64,000 nucleotides of DNA. Origin: Holophaga foetida DSM 6591 (GTDB taxonomy: Bacteria; Acidobacteriota; Holophagae; Holophagales; Holophagaceae). The position numbers and the translations under genes are program-made. Below, piece after piece: positions 25,866-35,009 of this stretch. Below the pieces are notes generated by a model that did not search any database, was not told where the DNA came from, and worked only from the letters and a program-made list of their open reading frames with translations. Location of the stretch: positions 1,381,725-1,445,724 of the forward strand of contig NZ_KI912268.1 of assembly GCF_000242615.2 (NCBI RefSeq). The letters run 5' to 3'. The first letter of the stretch is position 1. Each line of letters begins with the position of its first letter.

Positions 25866-26173
25866 AACGACAAATCTATCTCGAAGACCTGTGTTTCCAG
25901 GCCCAACTGGCTGCAGAAAAAGCATTGAAAGCAGTGTACCGAAGCAAGGACATCAGGTTCGGATACACCCACGATCTTGCAGAACTCATGGACCTTCTGG
26001 ACGAGCACGACGTAGCCATCCCAGAGCCAGTTGATGCAGCAGTGATTCTCACCCGGTACGCAGTGCAGACTCGATACCCTGGCGTTTACCCCCCGCTGAC
26101 CGAGGAAGACTGGAATGAGGCCATCAACCTGGCCACTCAGGTCACCCAGTGGGCTTCCTCTCTGATGGGTTAG
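25866..26173 (+). pseudogene. HEPN-domain protein, N-terminus lost at repeat D
   Basis: Codons from 25868 give RQIYLEDLCFQAQLAAEKAL and then KAVYRSK..., THDLAELMDLL and AVILTRYAVQTRYPG, the conserved body of HEPN proteins that pair with MNT nucleotidyltransferases. Intact members have 20-30 more N-terminal residues (first helix of the HEPN bundle); here the frame runs back into repeat element D with no credible start. No MNT partner is nearby. About 101 residues remain, ending at a normal stop. It is probably dead. Confidence 0.8.
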
Positions 26174-26284
26174 CCCATCGCCGGTCGACATTTGCCTATC
26201 CCCAGCGCTATCTTGGAAAGCAAACCCCAACCTGGGTTCCCACGCCAGCGCCCCCCCAAGGGGCCGCATTTCTTCGAGCTGCGT

Positions 26285-28762
26285 ATGCCCCGCCTCCGTG
26301 CAACGATACCCATGATCCTGGTGGCCTCCCTGGGAGCCCAGGATGCCAGCCTCATCAACGAACTGAAGGCCGCCAACCAGGCCAGCAGCACGACCCCGAC
26401 CATCGCCGATGCCGTCCCCAGGACCGCCACCACCAGCCCCACCCTCGACACCATGCAGTTCCAGCGCGAACAGGCCGAGGAGGACCGCCTCGAACAGGAG
26501 ATCCGGGAACTCAGGGCCCGGGAGAACGCACCCGCCCGCTTCGCCGCCGACCTCTTCGAGATGCGCCGACGCGGCGCCAGCGGCACCGAAGGAGGCATCG
26601 CCGATGACTACGTCCTGGGCGCCGGAGACCGGCTCAACCTCAACGCCTTCGGCAGCGCCACCTTCGACCTCCCCGTCCAGGTGGATGGCCGCGGCCAGGT
26701 CGTCATCCCCAAGGTCGGCACCGTCAAGGTGGGCGGCCTCTCCCTGGCCAAGGCCAAGGCCCGGGTCCAGGGACTGGTGCAGAAGAACTTCTCCAATACC
26801 GAAGTGGATCTCACCGTCCTCAAGCTGCGGGAAGTGCGCATCTTCGTCATGGGCGAGGTCTACAAACCCGGCAGCTACCTGGCCCCCAGCCTCAGCAGCC
26901 TGGTGAACGTCCTGGGCCTGGCCGGGGGCCCCACCGCCGCCGGAAGCTACCGCCAGATCCGGGTCCTGCGGGGCGGCAAGCTCCTCCACGCCCTGGACCT
27001 CTACCCCCTGCGGGCCGAAGGCCTGGGCAACATGAACCTGTCCTTCCAGAACGGGGACACCATCTTCGTCCCCATGGCCTACAACCAGATCACCCTGGAA
27101 GGCCCCTTCGCCCGGGTCAAGGCCCTGCTACCCCCTCCCCCGCCGCCCGAAGTCGCAACGGACCCGACGCCGGCCAAGTCCCCGGAGGGGAAGACCCCCG
27201 AGGCCAAACCCGCCCCCAAAGCGCCCGTGAAGCCGGAAAAGCCCACCAGGCTGCAATTCGAGCTCCTGCCCGGAGAGACCGCCCAGGACGCCCTGCGCTA
27301 CGCCGGAGGCCTGGGCCCCGAGGCCTATCCCGAGCTGCTGAGCCTGCGCCGACAGGATGCCGAGGGCCTGACCAGCGTCCAGGACATCCCCATCGCCACC
27401 CTGTCCAGAACCGAACTGAAGCGGGGCGATGTCCTCTCGGCCTTCCCCCGCCGGGAACGCCTCTCCCAGGCCGTCACCGTCACCGGCTGGGCCCGGGTCA
27501 ACGGCGCCTTCGGCCGCACCGAGGGGCTGAAGGTGGGCGAACTCCTGAAGCGCGACCGCCAGATCCTTCCCGACACCTACCAAGGCCGGGGCGAGCTCGT
27601 GCGCACCCTGGAGGACGGCTCCACCCGCTACCTATCCTTCCATGTGGCCAAGGCCCTGGCGGGAGATCCCGAACACAACCTCCTGCTGGAGGACCGGGAT
27701 CGGGTGGAACTCTTCAGGGTGCAGAGCCTGCGCCTCCCCAAGAAGGTCACCATCTCCGGCCCCCTCACCCACCCCGGCACCTTCGAGCTCCACGAGGGCA
27801 TGCGGGTGGCGGACCTGGTCTTCAAGGGGGGCATCCCCCAGAAGGATGCCAACCGCTTCTACGCCGAACTGGCCCGCACCAAGGATGGCAAGGTGAGTGA
27901 GGTCCGGCGCCTGGACCTGGGGCAGCTGCTCTCCAGCGAGGAGGCCAGCCCCCTGCGGCTCCAGGACGAGGCCCTCAACCCCAAGCTCCAGGAGGATGAC
28001 CAGGTCACGGTCTACTCCAAGCCCCAGTTCAAGCTCCACCGCACCGTCCAGATCCTGGGCCAGGTGGCCCGCCCCGGCTACTACGTCCTGGCAAGCGAGC
28101 ACTTCACCCTTTCCCAGCTCGTGGAGCGCGCCGGGGGCCTCACCCCCCAGGCCATGCCCAAGAGCGGCATCTTCATCCGCCCCCTCAACAGCGACAAGAC
28201 GACCCTGGAGACCAGCGCCAAGACCCTGGGCTTGGCAGAGGTGCTGGAACGCCTCAACGAGACCAAGCTCTACGTCAACAGCACCACCAGCGCCCTGGGC
28301 AAGGTCGGAGAACCCCAGCTCTTCCGCGCCCCGGTGCTCCACGGCCTGGACAGCAGCCAGACGAATCGCCTGGTGGTGAACTTCGAAGGTGCCCTCAAGA
28401 AGGAAGCCCAGCACGACGTGGAGCTCCTGGATGGCGACACCGTGGTGATCCCCAAGCAGACCGATTCCGCCATCGTCCTGGGCGAAGCCGCCACCCCCTT
28501 CGCCTACTACAAGGTCACCCCCGGCATGTCCGTCTCCGACCTCCTGACCCTAGCTGGCGGCACCACCCGCAACGCCGACACCAGCCAGATCCGCCTCCTC
28601 AAGGCCGATGGCCGCATCAAGGACTCCTGGGTAAGCTGGGCCAAAGTCGAACCCGGCGATGCCCTGCTGATACCGCAGAGAGTGCGCAGGGATGTGACCT
28701 GGCAGGAGAATATGACGGCGTTGACGCCGTTGGCGATCCTGATTAGTGCCGTGAGACGCTAA
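26285..28762 (+). CDS. Polysaccharide export outer-membrane protein (Wza-like) with multiple SLBB domains
   Basis: An 825-residue exporter with a signal peptide (residues 1-18, cleavage near SLGA-QDA). A coiled N-terminal stretch is followed by the Poly_export domain (DDYVLGAGDRLNLNAFG, residues 105-190) and several SLBB-type repeats; a Pro/Lys-rich linker (residues 310-350) splits the repeats into two blocks. It should form the outer-membrane or periplasmic channel for the polymer made by the genes that follow. It is twice the size of Wza, like exporters of myxobacteria and Acidobacteriota. High GC here contrasts with the downstream genes. The ATG at 26285 starts the signal peptide. Confidence 0.9.
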   Translation: MPRLRATIPMILVASLGAQDASLINELKAANQASSTTPTIADAVPRTATTSPTLDTMQFQREQAEEDRLEQEIRELRARENAPARFAADLFEMRRRGASGTEGGIADDYVLGAGDRLNLNAFGSATFDLPVQVDGRGQVVIPKVGTVKVGGLSLAKAKARVQGLVQKNFSNTEVDLTVLKLREVRIFVMGEVYKPGSYLAPSLSSLVNVLGLAGGPTAAGSYRQIRVLRGGKLLHALDLYPLRAEGLGNMNLSFQNGDTIFVPMAYNQITLEGPFARVKALLPPPPPPEVATDPTPAKSPEGKTPEAKPAPKAPVKPEKPTRLQFELLPGETAQDALRYAGGLGPEAYPELLSLRRQDAEGLTSVQDIPIATLSRTELKRGDVLSAFPRRERLSQAVTVTGWARVNGAFGRTEGLKVGELLKRDRQILPDTYQGRGELVRTLEDGSTRYLSFHVAKALAGDPEHNLLLEDRDRVELFRVQSLRLPKKVTISGPLTHPGTFELHEGMRVADLVFKGGIPQKDANRFYAELARTKDGKVSEVRRLDLGQLLSSEEASPLRLQDEALNPKLQEDDQVTVYSKPQFKLHRTVQILGQVARPGYYVLASEHFTLSQLVERAGGLTPQAMPKSGIFIRPLNSDKTTLETSAKTLGLAEVLERLNETKLYVNSTTSALGKVGEPQLFRAPVLHGLDSSQTNRLVVNFEGALKKEAQHDVELLDGDTVVIPKQTDSAIVLGEAATPFAYYKVTPGMSVSDLLTLAGGTTRNADTSQIRLLKADGRIKDSWVSWAKVEPGDALLIPQRVRRDVTWQENMTALTPLAILISAVRR

Positions 28763-28794
28763 CAAAACAAAAGCAAAAATACGTGCAGGAACCA

Positions 28795-29721
28795 ATGAAA
28801 AGCCAACTAAAATCAGCCATCAAACGCGCTCTTGTTCATGCAATATTTGCATCAGCAATTACCACTGCTGCATCCATGCTTATTTCAAACAATTACACAT
28901 CGGAGTCATCCCTTATACCCGCATCTAAATCCAATCAGATAACCAATAACCTAGCCATTGCAGCTGCCGAGCTAACAGGCTCAGTAAGCGGCCAGGATGA
29001 CGAATTGGTCATGTATGAGAATATCCTACGAAGTAGATGGATGGCTGAGCAGATTCTAACAAATCAATATTCCTTTGACCAGCGCTGGGGGTACTGGGGC
29101 AAACCAGTCCGGCATCAAGAAACCCTTCTTGATTATCTTGGTCTTAAGAATATAGATCAAGGAGTGGGCGCACTCCGGGGTTTAATGAAAGTCAAGAGAG
29201 ACCCCAAATTATCCATTATCACCATAACATCCACCACCCATTCTCCTGATCTGTCCGCGGCTATCGTCAAGAAGACAACTGAGTCACTTTCATTCTATCT
29301 TAAGAACAAAAATATTTCAGACAAAGCGGTCAAAGCGGAATTTGCCAACCAGAGACTCGAATCAAAAAGAAACGAGTTATTGACCGCAGAATCAAATTTG
29401 CGTAATTTTATCGAAAAAAATCACAACTATAACACCAGTAATGACCCATCTATCCGCCTTCAGGGCGCAAGACTAGAAGCAGAACTTAGCTTTGCGAGAT
29501 CTCTTGTCGTAAATGCAGGGCAAGCCTATGAAGTCAGCCTTCTCGACGCGAGAAGCCAGCTCCAGGAAATCAATATTCTTGACAAGGGGTACACCCCGAC
29601 CGAGAAGAGTGGCCCCAAACGCTCTCTTTTTGTATTTGCAACTTTCCTACTTGTGTCAACAATAAGCTGGACTTACCAGAACCGGAGATGGCTTGCGGCC
29701 AAGTTAATGGGTGTAAATTAA
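28795..29721 (+). CDS. Wzz/GNVR-like chain-length determinant protein
   Basis: A 308-residue inner-membrane protein with one span near residues 13-34 and another near 282-300, framing a periplasmic helical domain with a coiled-coil stretch (residues 170-210), as in Wzz polymerisation regulators. No tyrosine-kinase domain or conserved Pro-Gly box is clear, so it is a short, kinase-free form. The ATG at 28795 follows CAGGAA; a GTG at 28783 is possible. GC content falls abruptly relative to the exporter gene 32 bp upstream. Confidence 0.75.
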   Translation: MKSQLKSAIKRALVHAIFASAITTAASMLISNNYTSESSLIPASKSNQITNNLAIAAAELTGSVSGQDDELVMYENILRSRWMAEQILTNQYSFDQRWGYWGKPVRHQETLLDYLGLKNIDQGVGALRGLMKVKRDPKLSIITITSTTHSPDLSAAIVKKTTESLSFYLKNKNISDKAVKAEFANQRLESKRNELLTAESNLRNFIEKNHNYNTSNDPSIRLQGARLEAELSFARSLVVNAGQAYEVSLLDARSQLQEINILDKGYTPTEKSGPKRSLFVFATFLLVSTISWTYQNRRWLAAKLMGVN

Positions 29722-30524
29722 TGTTGCATCCACACCCAACCACAACGCTATTACAAATCCCTCTCTGGTTGACCACCAAGGCTGCTCTTCAGCAATCCCT
29801 GAGAACCCATTTAGAAACATGCCTTACCCCAATTTCTCTTTACACCCTAAATCCAGAAATCATCATGCTAGGTCAGCGAAACTCGGAATATCTGTCAGTA
29901 CTACGCCAGGGAAATTGGAACGTGGTGGATGGCGTCGGAGTCGCCCTAGCATTGACATTAAGGAAGAAACCATGCCCTGAGCGCCTTTGTGGGTCGGACC
30001 TTGTCCATGTGTTCGCCCGCGCCGCACAGCAGTGTGGACGTCCCATCTTTTTTCTTGGTGGCTCAGAAAAACACCTAGCCCAGGCTATCACCAATCTCAA
30101 GGACAGTTATCCCGGTTTAGCAGTATTTGGATTTTCGCCGACTTATCACCCCGGCTTGCCTCTAATTCAACAGTCAGAAATCACTTCATTGTTACAAAAA
30201 ACCAGACCAGCGGTCGTTGCCGTATGCTTGGGCGCCCCACGTCAGGAAATGTGGATCCACTCCAACATGGACATACTCAAAGCATCCGGGGTCGGGCTTG
30301 CAGCCGGCCTGGGTGGGACGATTGATTTTCTGAGCGGAGAGGTGCCTCGTGCACCGCTGTGGGTTCGCAAAGCAGGACTGGAATGGCTATTCCGATTGCT
30401 CCGAGAACCCCGCCGCCTGCGGCGCCAATTGACCACGCTCCCCGTATTTCTTGCAATTGTTTTCATGGAATCTCTTAAATTTCGAACAAAGGGTTCCACC
30501 CCTAAGAGAGATTATCCAGGATGA
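29721..30524 (+). CDS. WecG/TagA/CpsF-family glycosyltransferase (GT26)
   Basis: A 267-residue enzyme. The family signature is seen in LNPEIIMLGQRN, NVVDGVGVALALTLR, the RPIFFLGGSEKHLAQAI block and VAVCLGAPRQEMWIH, then GLAAGLGGTIDFLSGEVPRA. It transfers the second sugar (often ManNAc-type) to the lipid-linked starter. This fits with the WecA/MraY-type transferase encoded at 41340-42377. It overlaps the Wzz-like gene by one base (TAATG). Confidence 0.9.
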   Translation: MLHPHPTTTLLQIPLWLTTKAALQQSLRTHLETCLTPISLYTLNPEIIMLGQRNSEYLSVLRQGNWNVVDGVGVALALTLRKKPCPERLCGSDLVHVFARAAQQCGRPIFFLGGSEKHLAQAITNLKDSYPGLAVFGFSPTYHPGLPLIQQSEITSLLQKTRPAVVAVCLGAPRQEMWIHSNMDILKASGVGLAAGLGGTIDFLSGEVPRAPLWVRKAGLEWLFRLLREPRRLRRQLTTLPVFLAIVFMESLKFRTKGSTPKRDYPG

Positions 30525-31666
30525 ATCGCGTAATCATATATGCCCATTATTTGCCCCCAGAGCCATCCGCATGCTCGACCCGCATCGCCAGCCTTGCCCG
30601 CCATCTGCTGACAAAGGGATACCGTCCGACCCTCTTGACGTCCCGCCCTCACCACCAAGCTTCCAATGAGTTTGACGTGGTACGCGTGCGTGGGCGGCTT
30701 GGACTGCTTCGATGGCTTTGGCGAGAGCAACCTTGTCCAATCATGATAAGCTCACCACCAGCAACACCAGCATCAGAAGTCGCGTTATTGGCTAAACTGC
30801 TTGGTTATCAGCTAGTGGTCGACATACGTGATCCGTATGTCGCCGAGGCCCGCAAGCTTGGGGAAATACCTCCAGGCTGGCGCCTATGGATGAAAGAGCG
30901 ACTGGAGCGAATGCTCCTCTCGTCGACCAGGCGTATCAGCTTTGTTTCAGAGGACCTCCGAGCCGCAATGACCGAACTGCAGGGAACCCCTTTCCCCGAG
31001 TCGATCATTGCCCCCAATGGTGTTGATCTGAAAGTTTTCCCAGCCAACGCGAACAAGCGGGTGACCACTCGCCTCAAACTAGGCCTTGGCGATAGTCCAG
31101 TCTTCATTTATCAGGGTATTCTTGGCGGCAAAGAACTAGACCAAACATTTTTGGCGCTATTCCCAGTCCTGGATCGACATGATGCTAGGGTAATCGTCGC
31201 TGCGGTCAGCAACGAATATTCAATCAACCTACTATCTCAATTCAGAAACATGGTCGCCAAAGCAGGCATGAAGAACCGGTTCTACTGGCTAGAAAACTTA
31301 AACAGCGAACAACTCGCCGAGGCTATGTGTGCGGCAGATTTCGGATTAAATCCACTGCCTAAGCACCGAGCTTACTGCCTTCCAGTGAAAACCTTTGAGT
31401 ACATGGCATGCGGTTTATATAACATATCTATTGCAAGTGAATCTTCGCCGTTGCATAACATTTTTCAAGACCCCAGTTTGGGCATCGTAACAACGAACTG
31501 GGAGGCTTTTCAAATTGCAGCGGACTCAGCTGCTGAAAACACGCAGAACCTGAGATCGTTCACAGAATATCGATCTGATGTGGCGCGTAAATATTACAGT
31601 CGTCAAATCGCCAATGACAGAATTGAATTTTTGTTACGAGCAGCCACTCTGGCCCACTTCAAATAG
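30521..31666 (+). CDS. Glycosyltransferase family 4 protein
   Basis: A 381-residue GT-B enzyme. The N-terminal half has HYLPPEPSACSTRIASLARH and an ELVVDIRDPY-like strand (QLVVDIRDPYVAEA); the C-terminal half shows PNGVDLKVFPA and CAADFGLNPLPKHRAY with VKTFEYMACG, the donor-binding end of GT4. Coupled to the WecG-type gene by 4 bases. Sugar specificity is unknown. Confidence 0.88.
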   Translation: MNRVIIYAHYLPPEPSACSTRIASLARHLLTKGYRPTLLTSRPHHQASNEFDVVRVRGRLGLLRWLWREQPCPIMISSPPATPASEVALLAKLLGYQLVVDIRDPYVAEARKLGEIPPGWRLWMKERLERMLLSSTRRISFVSEDLRAAMTELQGTPFPESIIAPNGVDLKVFPANANKRVTTRLKLGLGDSPVFIYQGILGGKELDQTFLALFPVLDRHDARVIVAAVSNEYSINLLSQFRNMVAKAGMKNRFYWLENLNSEQLAEAMCAADFGLNPLPKHRAYCLPVKTFEYMACGLYNISIASESSPLHNIFQDPSLGIVTTNWEAFQIAADSAAENTQNLRSFTEYRSDVARKYYSRQIANDRIEFLLRAATLAHFK

Positions 31667-31713
31667 CCGATCTGCCCTGCATGACCCGTCCAATTTCAGC
31701 CCGGGAGAAGCGA

Positions 31714-32907
31714 ATGCCTAAGCCCATAAAGGTATTGATACTTGCACCCTACCCAAAGGGAGACCGCGGTGGTGCAGAAGTCATGCTTGGGTACATGGAG
31801 AAGATCCTGACGGAACTTGGCGGGAGCGTCACAATAAGAACGTGGAATGATAGTGATACATCTGGGCTCCGAGCATGCCTCAGTCAAATGGCCCCTCTTA
31901 TGGCATCTTTGATTCGAACCAAGGACCTACCTGGATACCCCAAATTCAGTGACTTCGATTTCATCCTTTCTACAGAATTGATGGGTATCGGTGTCCATCA
32001 TCCGCGGCATCTACACCTGTTCTTGGGTTCCTACGCGGGGTTCCGCTCAAAAGCTGTCCGACCTCGCGGAACCTTGCATCGTTTGATCAACATGGTCCTG
32101 ATCAGAGTGTCTGCGATCCTGGAGCGAAAAGCAGGAGGGACATTAGGAGCACTTGCCAACAGCGAGAGCCTGAGGGATCAATTGGAGTCCTTTGGTGTTC
32201 GAGTCCACCCAGATACCATTATGCCACCCACTGATACGGAGAGATTCACATTTGGCCATCAGGGAGATGCAAGGAGACGCCTTGGACTCCAACTGACGTC
32301 AAAACTGGCTCTATTTGCAGGGAGATGGGAATACGCCAAGGGCATGGATCGCATGGAGGCCATTGCCAGTATGCTACCCGCTGGCTGGCAGCTCTTGGTT
32401 GCCACACCTAAGCCATTTGGATTTCATAGAGATAACAGGCCAGAAATCCTCTTCAGATTCGACACAGCCCATGCCGACATGCCGGACCTTTATCGATCCG
32501 CTGACGTCCTTCTACTCCCATCGCGATTTGAAGGCTACCCCCAAGTGATAAGCGAGGCCCAAGCCTGCGGATGTCCAGTGGTCACCTGCGTGGAAGGTCC
32601 GACTCGACTTCTGAAGCAGGCCGGTCCTCCGCTATCACTGGGGGTGGTCAATTCACCAGACGACCCAAGGAATTGGGTCGCGGCAGTGGAAGCAATTTCC
32701 CATCCTGATGTCTACCCAACAGTGCGTAATCTCTCCAGAGCATTCGTGGAGAAGACGTCATCCCTGCCAGTGGTCTTAAGGCAATATCACGACCTCCTTT
32801 CCAAGCTATGCAGCGATCTCCCATGGCAATACCCCACTAGAGATTTTGGATTGGTGCCAGAATCCGGTAAACCATGCAACAAATTAGATTCGGGAGATTT
32901 GGCATGA
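31714..32907 (+). CDS. Glycosyltransferase family 4 protein
   Basis: A 397-residue GT-B enzyme. LILAPYPKGDRGGAEVMLGY is the acceptor-domain loop, LALFAGRWEYAKGMDRMEAI the hinge strand, and DVLLLPSRFEGYPQVISEAQ the donor site with the GT4 Glu-x7-Glu pattern. The ATG at 31714 has a GGGAG ribosome site; an ATG at 31681 has none. Its last four bases (ATGA) start the next gene. Confidence 0.9.
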   Translation: MPKPIKVLILAPYPKGDRGGAEVMLGYMEKILTELGGSVTIRTWNDSDTSGLRACLSQMAPLMASLIRTKDLPGYPKFSDFDFILSTELMGIGVHHPRHLHLFLGSYAGFRSKAVRPRGTLHRLINMVLIRVSAILERKAGGTLGALANSESLRDQLESFGVRVHPDTIMPPTDTERFTFGHQGDARRRLGLQLTSKLALFAGRWEYAKGMDRMEAIASMLPAGWQLLVATPKPFGFHRDNRPEILFRFDTAHADMPDLYRSADVLLLPSRFEGYPQVISEAQACGCPVVTCVEGPTRLLKQAGPPLSLGVVNSPDDPRNWVAAVEAISHPDVYPTVRNLSRAFVEKTSSLPVVLRQYHDLLSKLCSDLPWQYPTRDFGLVPESGKPCNKLDSGDLA

Positions 32908-33800
32908 CCTGTCCCACGCTGAGCATCCTGATCCCCTCTCACAATCGCCTTAATGTGATAGAGCGAGTCTGGGCGAGCTGGATGAAACAAGACGGCCTAA
33001 TTGATGTTGTCCTAGTGAATGACGGCAGCAGTCAAGACTATGCCAAGCTGCACAATTCCATAGGCGAGGCATGCGCGGCCCAAGGCATTCGCTTTCACCT
33101 CATCAACCTACCCGCACGAAGGGGCGCACCTGCAGCACGAAACCGAGGCATTCTAGAGTGCCTTGGCGAGGAAATCCTGACAGTAGACGATGACATCATC
33201 CTTGCAGACGATCTTGTGCGTACCTGCAGACTTTTCCGCCCTTCCGGCAAATCTGTAGTGACTGGGCCTAAAGTTATCTATTTGAGGGATGGGGAGACGA
33301 CAACCCAAGCAATAGAAAGAACCAAGCCAGATGCATCTTTGCCATATATGGACATGGGTCGATTGTTGTTGACCCCCTGGGCAGGCGACGGCAAGGCCAT
33401 TAGAGTGCCTTTTATAACCTCAATCGCCTTGTGGCCGCGAGATTTATTTCAAAAGGGCTTGCGGTACTTCGAAGGCTATGAAGGGAACGGTTTCCGAGAA
33501 GAAACGGACCCCCAGGTGCAAGCACAAATGCGATACGAAGCGTCTGTGTATCTGATCCCTGCCAGCTTCTGCTTCCATCTCCCTTTGGCATTGGCCTATG
33601 CCGACGGAGGCGGACAAAGACGACATGGAATACTCTGGTATGAGTATTGGGCCATTCGCAACAATGCTGTCTTCTGGATGCGAAACCGCAAATTTCTAGA
33701 AGAGCAGTGGAATGTATGTTCTCTGCGCTCTCAGATGAAATTCGTGTGGCATCGGCTTCACGTCCGTCGCCTTATAAATCTATTAAAAAACAATAGTTAA
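32904..33800 (+). CDS. Glycosyltransferase family 2 protein
   Basis: A 298-residue GT-A enzyme. LSILIPSHNRLNVIERVWAS begins the fold, VVLVNDGSSQDY binds the nucleotide, GAPAARNRGI follows, and EILTVDDDIILADDL has the metal-binding DxD-type acids. A C-terminal basic, aromatic segment may touch the membrane. It starts inside the previous stop codon. Confidence 0.9.
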   Translation: MTCPTLSILIPSHNRLNVIERVWASWMKQDGLIDVVLVNDGSSQDYAKLHNSIGEACAAQGIRFHLINLPARRGAPAARNRGILECLGEEILTVDDDIILADDLVRTCRLFRPSGKSVVTGPKVIYLRDGETTTQAIERTKPDASLPYMDMGRLLLTPWAGDGKAIRVPFITSIALWPRDLFQKGLRYFEGYEGNGFREETDPQVQAQMRYEASVYLIPASFCFHLPLALAYADGGGQRRHGILWYEYWAIRNNAVFWMRNRKFLEEQWNVCSLRSQMKFVWHRLHVRRLINLLKNNS

Positions 33801-33817
33801 CAATTAATAGGATATCA

Positions 33818-35008
33818 ATGTCCGCCAAAGAACGACCGCGTGCCCTTTTCCTTACACCAAGCTATCCCTCTTCCGGAGCAAGCGGAGGACTTGTGGTCAC
33901 TCAGGAACGGCTCCGGGTGCTGGCCTCTTTTTTTGACCTTACCGTTCTAAGTTTAGAAGGCGAACAACCTGCAACCCCAATCACAGAGGGAAGTCATCTT
34001 GCGGCGGGACACCTGAGGCCCAGGAGATTATGGGTTTGGTTATGTTCGTTAGCATACCGTCTTCCGCTTTCTATTTTCCGTAATCACTCGAAAGAACTGC
34101 TGGAACTGTCCCGCCAGATGGGTTCTCGCCCCTTTCATCTGATATATGTGGATCACTGGCTAATGATACCCGCTGCATATCACCTTAAGGGCCCATACAG
34201 GGTTCTGCATCTGCATAATGCAGAGCATCAACTTCTCGAACGGGCTGCATTGCAGATGAAGGGAATAAAGGCATGGGTCACGCGATGTGAAAGCGTTAGA
34301 GCTATGGATTTTCTGCGCCGATGGCTTGCAAGTTTTGACGAAATCCATTTCCTTTCCCAAGATGACCTGAACATCACCCAGCGAGATTGTGGTTACACCT
34401 TGCCAGCCAAGGTATTCTTGCCAGCAGTCCAGATTCCTTGTGAACCCGGGCCGCTAAGCAATCGGCAGTCCGCACTCCTCTTTGTGGGGTCCCTATCCTG
34501 GCACCCCAATACAGAAGGGCTGACGTGGTTCCTTGCGGAAGTCTGGCCATGGCTACAGGGGCTTCGCCTGGATGTCGTCGGCAATGGGGCCCCTGCGTCC
34601 TTGCTGGCCCAGGCAGGAAAACACGCGGAGGTATACATGAAAGGCTTCATCGAGGATCTTGATGCCTACTACCAGTCTGCCAGGGTTTTCATAGCACCAC
34701 TGCTCTCGGGCTCAGGAGTAAAGATCAAGGTGATCCATGCTTTAGCCCATGGTCTACCCATCGTGACCACTTCCATTGGAGCCGAGGGGCTTCCCGAACT
34801 AGATAAGACCGGCCTGCTGGTTGCGGATACACCCACCGAGTTTGCTCAGTTTGTGGACATCCTTGTGAGGGATGACGAGGTTTGGCAGCGATGCAGTGAG
34901 CTGGGCAAAAGTTACGCAAGCAAATATCTAACGGGTAATTCTTTTGCGGACTGGGCATCCGAGGCTGCTATGACGCTTACATCAGCACCCCATTCTTGCT
35001 CATACTAA
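33818..35008 (+). CDS. Glycosyltransferase family 4 protein
   Basis: A 396-residue enzyme. It has the N-terminal ALFLTPSYPSSGASGGLVVT loop, the central ALLFVGSLSWHPNTEGLTWF, and the C-terminal APLLSGSGVKIKVIHALAHG, IVTTSIGAEGL donor region of GT4. It is the fourth transferase of the locus counting GT26. No special feature was seen. Confidence 0.9.
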   Translation: MSAKERPRALFLTPSYPSSGASGGLVVTQERLRVLASFFDLTVLSLEGEQPATPITEGSHLAAGHLRPRRLWVWLCSLAYRLPLSIFRNHSKELLELSRQMGSRPFHLIYVDHWLMIPAAYHLKGPYRVLHLHNAEHQLLERAALQMKGIKAWVTRCESVRAMDFLRRWLASFDEIHFLSQDDLNITQRDCGYTLPAKVFLPAVQIPCEPGPLSNRQSALLFVGSLSWHPNTEGLTWFLAEVWPWLQGLRLDVVGNGAPASLLAQAGKHAEVYMKGFIEDLDAYYQSARVFIAPLLSGSGVKIKVIHALAHGLPIVTTSIGAEGLPELDKTGLLVADTPTEFAQFVDILVRDDEVWQRCSELGKSYASKYLTGNSFADWASEAAMTLTSAPHSCSY

Positions 35009-35009
35009 T

